Assembly (NCBI GenBank): GCA_943736015.1
Contig: OX031073.1
Location: 27,121,210-27,185,209 of the forward strand
Source: Tridacna crocea
Taxonomy: Eukaryota > Mollusca > Bivalvia > Cardiida > Cardiidae
Length of the DNA stretch: 64,000 nt
Direction of reading: 5' to 3'
This document shows positions 10,071 to 21,500 of this stretch, in pieces. The notes beneath the pieces are model-generated. The model did no database searches and had not been told where the DNA came from. It was given only the letters and a program-made list of their open reading frames with translations. A program made the translations under genes and the position numbers. Position 1 is the stretch's first letter, and the number at the start of each line of letters is the position of its first letter.

Positions 10071-12477
10071 CTGGAAGGAAAAGGATACATTAAGTTAATA
10101 TTTGAAAAATGATCTGTAAAAGTAGTAGTATAGGGGCCGGTTTGCTTTTAAACAGAAATGACATAATCGGCGGCCCTTTACACCTACTTTCGGTTATCGT
10201 GTTACTATAAATAGTAGCCATTTTGAATAACTTAATTTTGGCAGTCATTCTAGATGACGAATTTTTTTTTGTTTTCAGACGACCCCTTTTTTCCTCGCAC
10301 TAATATTCGTTTTTCTTTTGATTATAAATTTGGAGAGAAATAGCTTTTAAAATGAGTCATATAAGTGAGTACACTAAGAGTTTACAGAGCTGACGCGTAT
10401 ACTCTATAGATCTAGTAATGTTCGCGGGCATCAAAGGTCAAGCCCTTTTACAACATAGAGATTTTCCCACTAAGACCCATCTTTAACGCCACACAAAGTC
10501 AAATAACCAATTTCTAACCGTTCTACGACCCTCAACCAACTTAATACAGTTAAGTCAGTCCATTTCCATTTAGGACGTTGAAGAGATCACATCGAAGGTA
10601 GCATTTTATAATCACTTCCGTATTTTACTTTTGTAATATTTTCTGAGCTACTTCAAAGAGCATGGATGTGTCGTTAGACAGACTTAACCGTATAGTATTG
10701 GTTGAGGGTCGTAGTACGGTTCGGAACCGGTTCTTTGACTTGGTTTGGCGTTAAAGGTGAGTCTCTGTGGGAAAATCTCTATCTTGTACCCGTCTTAGTG
10801 CAAAGAAAATACAGGTCGTCTGAAAAAAAAAAATGCAAAATTAAGTTATCCAAAATGGCTTCTAGTCTATAAATGAAAATCATTCAAAATAGCCGCTGAT
10901 CTAAAAATAAACAATACGTCATCCAAAATTTCTGCTGGTCTAAACATAGTAACATCGTTTTATGCAAACGAGTTACCATTTATAGTTACACGATAACCGA
11001 AAGTAGGTCAAGATGGCCGCCAATTACGTTATAAAGCAAACAGGCGCCTATACTACTTGTTAGAAAAAGAAGTCTAAAGCATCACGCACAAAGTATGTAC
11101 TAGTCTACACATGCTGACCTGGGTGGAAACTAAAACGTGCAGTTTTGTGCATAAACGTGCAGTCTGGTGATCGATCGACGCCGCCATTTTGGATATTGTG
11201 TTGCAAGTGTAGTGATGTTTATGGGGCACTCTAACGGGAAACTGGCTTTACTAGGATTTTGCTACAGTACATGATATACATGTATATGTTCCCGGCATGT
11301 TTACCTATCAGATCACGAGGAATTTCTTTGCAGTACAATAGAATTGCTTGGACTGTTTTCTAACTCAATACTTAATACGTTCATTCAATGAAATTGTCTA
11401 TATGTGTAATAATAAAATTTTGGTGCAGCGGTAATTCATTGTTGCTCGACTTTTTCTGAGGAGCATATCTGCTAAGGGACAGATTTTTCTTCAAATTTCC
11501 ATACATACGGCATTCGTGATTTTTAACTTTAAGAAAAAAAAGGTGCCTGACAGTGCCAATATTGAAGGCTACCGTGGAAGTTAATTTTTTCCAGGAGAAA
11601 AATAGGACAAAAACTCAGCAGACAGAGTTGGAAAAGGAGAAAATGCTCAGTAGGAGCAATGTCTCCTTTTCCAAAAATAATTTCTCGTGTGGAAACGGCT
11701 TAACTTCGACAGCTATTTTTTGTGCTTTTGTTTGATTGTTAGGTGGTATTATTCGATTAAATTGACTTGAAATTGATCTTTATGCACAGAATAATTAAAG
11801 AGTGATTATTTATATCTTCGGTATAATCAGACGGTACGAAAATTCCATTGATAGTAAATATCTGATTTGACCCTTACTGTGCCACTACTAAAAAAATAAT
11901 GGAAAAGGCTAAGATCAGACTGCTCAGAAAGTGCATCTTAGATGTCACCCGCCTCATAATTTCCTTTGAAATCAACAAAATAATGTTTATGTCAGGTATT
12001 TTACGTATTTTTTGAAGACACTATAAATCTATTAGCAACCTAAAGAGTTGAAAAACGTGAACATAGCTTCTCAAGCAGACGGCATTAGCCGAAGCTAAAT
12101 TTAGACAATAATTCAAGAGTGTAATATATGGAAATAGAGGTAATTTATTTCATGTTAATTTGCCGTGACAATAGTTAAATTATTTCACGGTGGCAGTTTA
12201 TAGTCTTTTTTTCTCTCTCTCTCGTAATACCACCCGAAGAAAGTACTATCTGTTTCAAACCATTAATAATGTTACCATATGTGCGAAAAATACATAGGTG
12301 CACTTTTGATCATCCATGACAAAAATACATGGGGTTCATATGAACTTCAAACTACTTATACCAATTGCGCGCAGTCTGGGCTGAACAAACACTACTTACC
12401 GAGTAGTGGGTCTCCAGTATTTCGCCAGACCTCGTTACCATTTGTGGTTGTTTGGAAAAGATCATTCCAGTAGCCTG

Positions 12478-12517
<40 letters not shown>

Positions 12518-15500
12518 CGGACAGACAGATAGGGTTTGCTTTTTGAAGGATAGAAAACATGGTGACCGAAGAAGACTAAAGGTTCTTCAATTCATAATGC
12601 AAAAAAGGAAAATGACAAAAGCTCACAAAAAAGTTTTGGGTGAGGGTTGTTGTAACATTGCTTGCACATACTTTGATAGCATATTACGCGGGCATGGTGA
12701 ATTTAACAAATAGTGAAATAATTGAAGTTAAACCTCTCAAACCAAGTATTGCTAATTCGGGCATGCATATTCGATACGAATTTAGTACTCATTGTATGAA
12801 AAGTCCCTTCAAGTTTCAACGAGATCGGTACCAATAAGTGGACTTTAACTATCAGAATGAAGAAATTTCAGAGACCATTTTAAGAGCAGAGCCATTTGAT
12901 GACTTCGTCTTGCTTACTTGATGAAGTAAGCAAGATTGAGTCATCAGATGGCTACTGCTCTTAAAATGGTCTCTGGAATTGCTTCATTCTGATAGTTACC
13001 TCTTCTTTTCTAGTTGCCTTTTTTTTCGAAATCAATATTGTCTATGATTTTAATGATACAAAGAAACTGTACACGTTTTACAAAAACTATAACTACAAAT
13101 GCAGACTTTATCACATAAATTAGACTAACAGACGGACGGATAACGGAAACCAAACCATGACCATACCATTGGCTTTGGCAAGAAGACCTGTTATCCTTTC
13201 TAACCATGTTTTTAATCAAGAATAGTTTTTTTTCGGTGGAAGATCGAAATTCATTGCATCGGTAATCATCGGTATTATTTTCACGAAAGGCGCTGCGACT
13301 TAATAAAAAAACAAACAAAAAAACTGTTATTCAATTTATTTTTTGCTTCTACTCCGGTTTTTGTTGAGGCTTTGTAATTCCCCATGGCCAGGCCCCCTGC
13401 CCTTATAGGAACGAATTAGGTTATTAAATAAAGCTCGAGAAATGTAGGAAATATATGCGTGAATTACGATAATATTTCCGTAATAGTTTATTCTCATAGT
13501 CGCAATCGTATCTTTTCTACTTAGGTAAATCCACATACCAACTTAGACATGCCACACATTGTGCTTCTGTTTCATTTTTGTCATTTTTTTCTCTGTGTTC
13601 ATCTTTTTTTTTCCCACAATGATTACATAATTAACATATTACTTCATGTCATCTGTGTATCTTTCCATTATCTACTGGGAAAAGAACCAAATAAGCTATG
13701 CTGTTTGTTCCTATCCTATTGACTTGTGTTGTATTTTGATAACTATTCTAACATGGCTCGTGAAATCGGCTCTACAAAAACAGTGAAACGAAATCGTGAT
13801 AAAATCTGCGTCATTTTATGCAGACTGACGTCATTCTACAAACGGTCGAGTCAATCAGTGTAAAGTAAGTAAGTTATTCTATGGAATACATAATCTTCAT
13901 TCGCGTTTTCACTCTTAGTATGAACTTGTTTTTTTTTTATTAAGAGTTAGTCATTTTAAAATACAAATTTCTTTCTATTGTGGTTTATCGTTCAATAAAC
14001 CACATTGTAAGTTTTGAGGTGCAATGAATAAACCACTCAGGCTTTCACCCTCGTGGATTAGTTATTGCGCCTCATAACTCACTACTAAGGTTTAATTATT
14101 AAGAAATAATCTTATTTCTATCGCGATTTATTATTCATTCTAATATGACAAGTGAATTTGGTTGTATAACTTTGTCAGTGCAAAAGAAGCGTGGTAAAAT
14201 CCACGTTATTCTCTGTAGAGTGACGTCATTCTATATGGAGTGACGTCAATCTGTATGAAGTAAGTAAGTAAGTTAGTTTTTCGATAGAATATGATCTGCG
14301 CTCGCGTTTTTACTCTGAAAATGAACTTGTTTTCCTTTGATGAAGACTTGCTCATGTTAGAATCGAAAAAATCTTTCTATCGTGGTTTATCGTTCAATAA
14401 ATCATGTTGTGAGTTATATGGCTCAATGAATAAATTACATGGGCTATCACCCTTGCGGATGATTTATTTTGCCTCATAACTCACAAGTGCAATTTAATGA
14501 ACGATAAACCACAACAGTGAAAAGCTTATTTCTTAAGTAAATCACAGTTTTGAGTAATGATTCACAATAAATAATCCACGAGGGCAATAGTCGATGTGAT
14601 TTATTCATTGCGCTTCATTACTCACAACGTGGTTTACTGAACGATAACTACGACAGAAAGAAGATTATTTCTATTCTAACATGAACAACTCTCGTTGAAA
14701 GGAAAACAATTTCATACCTAGGGTAAAGACTCAGATGCAGATTACATTTCATTGAAAAACTTACTTACTTTTTACAAAATAATGTCACTCTATCTAAAAT
14801 GACGTCACTCCACGAAGGAAAAAAAGTAGATTTTACCACACTTTCTTTGCACTGTCTTTATTTCTATCTATGACTTCACGTGTCATATTAGAATAAACGA
14901 TAAACAACTATTCATTCCACGACGTAATTCCATATAAGTGACGTCTTGCTGTACAAATCAAATTATTCGATGAATTTAATCTGCATCAGCGTTTTTACTC
15001 GAAGTATGAACTTGTTTTCCTTTAATAAAGAGTCGGTCATATTAGAATCGAAACAATCTTCTTTCTATCATGCTTTATTTAAGAAATAATCTTTCTTTCG
15101 TGGTTAATATTTAATTCTAAAATGGCACGCGACTTTGGCTCTATAAACACAGTGCAAGGAAAACGTGGTAAAATCTGCAACAATCCATGTAGAGTGACGT
15201 CATCCTATATCGAGTGACGTCATTTAATGAGTGAGTTATTCAATGGACCATTATTTTCATCCGCATTTTTCTTTAAGGTTGAACTTGTTTTCCTTTCACT
15301 GAAAATTGGCCATGTTAGGATCGAAATAATCTTCTTTCTATCGTGGTTTATCGTTCAATAAACCACGTTGTGATTTATGAGGCGCAATGAATAACCCACT
15401 CGGGCTATCGCCCTCGTGGATTATTTATTGTGCCTCATAACTCACAACTGTGGTTTATTGAACGATATACCACGATAGAAAGAAGATTATTTCTTAAATG

Positions 15501-18500
15501 AACCACAGTTGTCAGTTTGGGGGTAAAATAAAAAAATTCACGAGAGCGATAATGAATGAATGAATGAATGAATGTTGTTTTATGGCGCATCGACAGCTTT
15601 GGTCATTTAGCGCGCATATCTATGTTAAAAGATAATAAACGTGGAGTTGTTTAAACTGAATAAAGTTTGAATGACAATAAAAGAATTGAATTAATAAAAT
15701 TTAATGCATAAAGGGCATCATCGAGTTACAGGGCAATCCCTATACTCAAATGTTTTAAATGATAAGAACTGAATTAAGAAGAATGCATAAAGGGCATTAT
15801 CGAGTTACAGGGCAATCCCTATATACTCAAAAGTTTTAAATGATAAGATTTAAGAATGTGATAAAAAGGTTTAAAGTCAATGCTGGTTTGATAGAAAGAA
15901 GTTTTTTAAATGAAAAAGAAATATGTGTCATTTATAATGTGCATAAAATATGATATTGAGTGGCTGGGCATTCCCTGCCTACTCAACAGTTTTAGATATC
16001 GAGTTACAGGGTAATCACGAGAGCGATAGCCCGACTGGTTTATTCATTGAGCCTCATAACTAACAACGTGGTTTATTTAATGATAAATAACGGTAGAAAG
16101 ATGATGATTTTGATTCCAAGATGGCCAAGTCTTAATCAAAGCAAACAAGTTCCTACTTCAACTAAAAGCACGGATGCAGATTATATTCCATTGAATAACT
16201 CAAAGACTTACATTATAACGAATGACGTCACTCTAAACAGAATGACGTACTTCTACATAGAATAGTATAGATTTTACCATGCTTTCTTTGCACTGTTTAT
16301 AAAGCCGAATTCACGTGCCATATTACAATGTTCAATAAACCACGTTGTGAGTTATGGGGTTAAACGAATAAACCACTGGGGCTATCACCCTTGTGGATTA
16401 TTTATTGTGCCTCATAACTCATATCTCTGGTTTATTGAACGATAAACCGCTATAGAAAGATTTTTTTTCTGATCGAATGGCACGTACTGTTTACCTAGGT
16501 AACCTTTGAGAGGGAACTACTGTTTTCGCCTTCAGTTGAAGAGTTACAAAAATACCTACGGTCAATTTCACTTATAAACCAAGAATTACCCGCCCTTATC
16601 ATCCACCAATATTTCTCGATAAATTATCGTATGGTAAAGGGTGAATTAAGATAAACTCGCCTTGAGGCCTTTCTTACCATGGGTTGGTTGAATGTTGCGA
16701 CTTGTCATAAAATCCTTTAAGAAATTCAATTCTGGAACGGTATCGACCTGGACCAAAGTGCTCGAATCTTCCGCATTATCGAAAGTATCACAGAAAGTCT
16801 GAAATGATATTGAGTAACTTTATAATAACTGCTGATTAAATAAAACATGAAATACATGTAAATTTCATTTCTACGCTATATTGTGTTACTCTAACCCTCA
16901 GGCTGCGAAGTGTGACTGATGGACCTTTTGCAGATAACGTAGATCAAGGTCATACTGCACTTTACGTGCATTCTGATCTTTATCTACATCGTCCGGTGAT
17001 GAAGAGCGGTTTCTCTCCCCTCCCCGAAAAAAGTTTCAGTTTTAGTAGGATAGGGATCACGACTGCCAACTATATGAAATATATTTCGACGGCTGCAATA
17101 CGTGACTCTTAGTGGACGATATAGATTCAAGATCAACACAATGACACTTTAAATTCCTTAGGGAATAATTAAGACACTATGAAAAATAATAGTCTAATGT
17201 TAAATATTTCGGCTATTGCCTTTTTCAAGAGTTAGAAACACTTTATCCTGCTCGAACATTTTTTTAAGCGTGTATCATGCAGCTATATTTATTGTTATAC
17301 TGTGTTTATAGTTCTGAATTAACGTGTCATGTTAGAATGGAAAATTAGTAACGAGCCGTACTCTGGGAACACCGAGGTTTAACACATCTCCCTGAATCAG
17401 TATACCAAGCGAGTCATCACATAATTATACAACCATAAAATCCATTCAGTCTAAAACAACGACTGGATTCGGAGGAAAAATGATTCTTTGACATGCAGAG
17501 AATTTACAAATAAAAAAAAAGTTTCGACTCATGTCAGCCTGCGCAGATTGCGCAGGCTGACATAAGTCATTACTTTTTGCAGATGCTTTTAGCCCCCCTT
17601 TTTTCTATTTGGAGTGCAACACGCGAAAAGGGTCATTCGGACATTTGCGTAAAGTGTCGTCTCTGATCAGCGTGTGCAGTCCGTACAGGCTAATCCGAAA
17701 CGACACTTTCCGATTTTATGTGATTTTCTGTGTTACGCAAGTCGACTGTAGCACAAAATCTAATGTAGTCGTAAAGTGCCGTCCCGGATTAGCCTGCGCG
17801 GACTGCGCAGGCTAATCCGGGACGACACTTTACGCAAATGTCCGAATACACCTTTTCGCGTGTTGCACTCCATTTAAGGTAGTAGACCCTTCAAATGCAG
17901 TATGGCATAAAATGTTTTGATTGTTGAACTGTACAGATTTATACAGATATAAAACTTAGCTCATATTTAACCGACCAGAAATGCCTTTGATGTCTGTCTT
18001 GAAACTATTTGTTGATACTTTTGTTAGTTTCCAGAACAGGGAGGTAATTATTATTCCCCTTTGTAATGAGAATATAGTAGTTTTTAATTTTTAAATGAAA
18101 ATTCTAAAAAGGACAAAAGGGAAAAAGTGGCTCGATCAAATAGTACAATGATACTCATTTTAATCATAGCAAATTTTGTAGGATAATATTATAGTGAAAA
18201 CAGCTCTTTTCTATTACGGGTCCACAACCTTAATCTATTGTTACAAATGATATCATGCACAATGTGTAACTTACCACTGCAGCGGCGTAAAAGAGCTCAC
18301 TTTGTCCAAACAAATAACAACTGCTGCCGAATTCCTCCCAGTTTGCGGGGCATGCTGAAACATAAATGCGAATGTTAAAGGTTCAATATCTCTGAAGGCT
18401 GAAAGACGAACAAACCAAAATTGTGTATGAAAACCTCAATGATAGCTAAGAACTGAATATGTACCGCATGAAAACGTATAACAAGCTTCATTTTGTAAGC

Positions 18501-21500
18501 TGAAGAAACAGTCTTCTTTCTATCGTGGTCTATCGTTCAATAAACCACAGTTGTGAGTTATGAGTTGCAATAAATAATCCACGAGGGCGATTTTTTCCGG
18601 TGATTATTTGCCTCTCACCTCTGATACATTGAGAAAAGTGTTCAGTGACTTGGACAGAAAGTTGTGCCAGCACTGGTTTGGGAAAGGCATGAAACATATG
18701 CCACCTACCGCTGTGAAGCCATGGTCATATACACGGTCATGCACGTTGTTGTCCGTAGTTGACTTTTAACGTAGTCTGCGGTAGTGTTACTACGTTCAAC
18801 TAGGTTGAAGTACGTTTGAGGTAGGCTCAAAATCGACAGAAAGGGAAAACAGAGAAAGTCTAGGGATGTTTAACTACGTGTAAGTACGGTCAACTTTATT
18901 CAATTTTATCATTTATCATTTATTGGTGTTTTATGGCGCATCGACAGCTGTGGTCATTTAGCGCGCATGAAGGTAATATTTAGAAACAGTAAAATAAAAT
19001 GCTAATTTGAAAATCTATATTTTATCATAAAAATCTATCTCTTTTAAGTAATCTAAAATGTTATTTTGTTTTACATGTAAAAATAATTTTTGCAAACTAT
19101 CAACATTAAAATGTTTTGACCGTATACGGTCGAAGTTTTTACAGTTTAATAAAACATGTTTTATAGTTAAAGGTTCATTACAGTTTATACATTGTGGTGC
19201 TCTCTCATTATTTAAAAGATGTAAATGGGAAAACCTTGAGTGTCCCACACGACATCTTGTTAAAATTACCTGATCTTTTCGGTTACAATAAAATTCATAT
19301 TTATCATTAAAATTTGGCTTGATCGCTAAAAGCTTGTTGTTAAAACATTGTTGCCATTTCATTTGACATTCTGATTTTATAAATTCATTTATTTGTTGTT
19401 TTTTGTCAGTATAAGGAATTTTTATGTTGGCTATGTTCATTTTTATAGCATCCTTTGCTTCTTGATCAGCTATTTCATTACCTTTTATATCAATGTGGCT
19501 GGGTACCCAGCAGAATATTATTGTCTTTGACCTACATAAATAATTATATTTTCTTAAAAATTGTTGAATCAATGGATTTGGGTTATCAGGATGTTTCAAA
19601 GATTGTAAAACTGACATTGAGTCAGAAAAAATTATGAATTTCTTGTTATTATTGTTTTGTATTGAACAGAGAGCAATGTTTAAAGCTACAGCTTCTGCTG
19701 AAAAAATAGAGCTATAATCTGGTAATCTTAATTTGACAGTTTCTTGCTTGTGTACTGAAGCACAACCAACTTTGTTATCTTGTTTCGAACCATCAGTATA
19801 TATTGAAATGTAATCTTTATACAGTGATTTGATTTCTAAAAATTTATTTTGATAAAATAATGGATTTGTAACCGATTTCTTATTTACATTGAGATCAAAA
19901 ATAATATTTGGTGGATCTATGGTCCACGGCTCTTTCACAGGAAGTTTAAAGGGCTTAATATTCTTTACATTTATATTTGATTCATTAAGAAGAGGTTCAA
20001 CTCGTAGACCAAGTGGTTTGATAAAATTAGGTTTATTTTGAAAGAGTATTTTGTTTAGTGGATTAAAAATGTCACTGTAAACAGGATTCTTTGCATTTGA
20101 AGCTAGTTTAGTTACATACTGTAATGATAGTTTTTTCCTTCTATCATATAAGGATGGTTCCTGAGCCTCTGAATATAAACTTGTGACAGGTGACGTACGG
20201 AAAGCCCCTAAAGCTAACCGAAGACCCTGATGATGAATAGTATCCAACTTTTTTAGATAACTTTTACGTGCAGAGCCATATATAATACATCCATAATCCA
20301 GTTTTGAGCGAATTAAAGATCTGTATAGATTTAAAAGAGTTTTCTTATCTCCTCCCCAATCAGAGTGAGAAAGTACTTTTAAAACATTTAAAGCTTTTTG
20401 ACATTTCAGTTTCAAAGCATTTATATGTGGGATGAAAGAAAGTTTTTTGTCAAAGATAACTCCTAAAAACTTTGCTTGATCTACAATTGGAATTGGACTA
20501 TTATATATTTTTAGTGATGGATCCAAGTGCCATCTGCGCTCTTGGCAGAAGTGTACACAGTTTGTCTTTGTCTTGGAAAATTTAAAACCATTTTCTATAG
20601 TCCATTTCTCAATTTTATCTAAATTATTTTGAAGCTTAGTTTCAATTGTTTTCATATCTTTGGACCTGTAACATATTAAAAAGTCATCTACATATAAGGA
20701 ACAGTTCACATCGTCATCTAGACATTTTACAATATTGTTAATCTTGATGTTGAACAGAGTAGGTGAGAGGATACTTCCTTGAGGAACTCCCTGTTCTTGT
20801 TCATAGTCATCAGAAAAAGATGTGCCAACCTTAACTTTGAAACATCTATTTGATAAAAAGTTAGAAATAAACTTTGGTAGATTTCCCCTTAATCCAATTT
20901 TATGAATATCTTTTAAGATGCCATGTTTCCAGGTGGTATCATAAGCTTTTTCTAGATAAAAAAATATGGCAACTACATGTTGTTTCTTTACAAAAGCATT
21001 TCTGATAAAAGATTCCAATCGTACCAGTTGATCTGTGGTGCTTCTGTTTTTTCGGAATCCTGATTGATGTTCCGATATAATATTATTGGATTCAAGGTAA
21101 AAATTAAGTCTGTTGTTAATCATTCTCTCCATGGTCTTACATATACAACTAGTTAAAGCTATGGGTCTATAATTTGTTGGATTTGTATGATCTTTATTTG
21201 GCTTAGGAATTGGAATGATTGTAGCTTTGGACCAACTTTTCGGGAAGGTGCCTTTTTCCCATATAATGTTAAAAATGTCTAACAGGGTTTGTAATGAAAT
21301 AAGAGGTAAATGTTGTAAAAGTTGATAGTGTACTTCGTCTGCACCTGCAGCAGAATCGTGAGCATTTTTTAGAGAATTTTCAAGTTCCGATAGTGTGAAA
21401 GGTAAGTTGTAGTTTTCATTTGTATCAGTTTCGAAATTAAGATCTGCCATTTCTGCTTCTTGCTTATGTCTTTTAAATTGTGGTTTATAATTTGCAGAGG

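Larger units (their letters stand above)
12475..16677 (-). other. Intron between lectin exons 2 and 3, repeat-filled
   Basis: 4,203-base GT/AG intron. Contents from low to high coordinate: the GATA microsatellite; about 300 bases with nothing recognised (12540-12840); a near-perfect palindrome (12847-12997); a diverged copy of the repeat at 27716-28100 (about 13210-13540); an unremarkable AT-rich stretch (13541-13735); the foldback cluster 13736-16480 with an inserted 463-bp element; and a short MITE end near 16625-16660. Confidence 0.7.
16799..18274 (-). other. Intron between lectin exons 1 and 2
   Basis: 1,476-base GT/AG intron. It holds a hairpin repeat at 16931-16994, a short perfect palindrome at 17526-17568 and a 261-base foldback element at 17611-17871. 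Nothing was recognised in 17140-17520 or 17880-18270. Confidence 0.7.
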
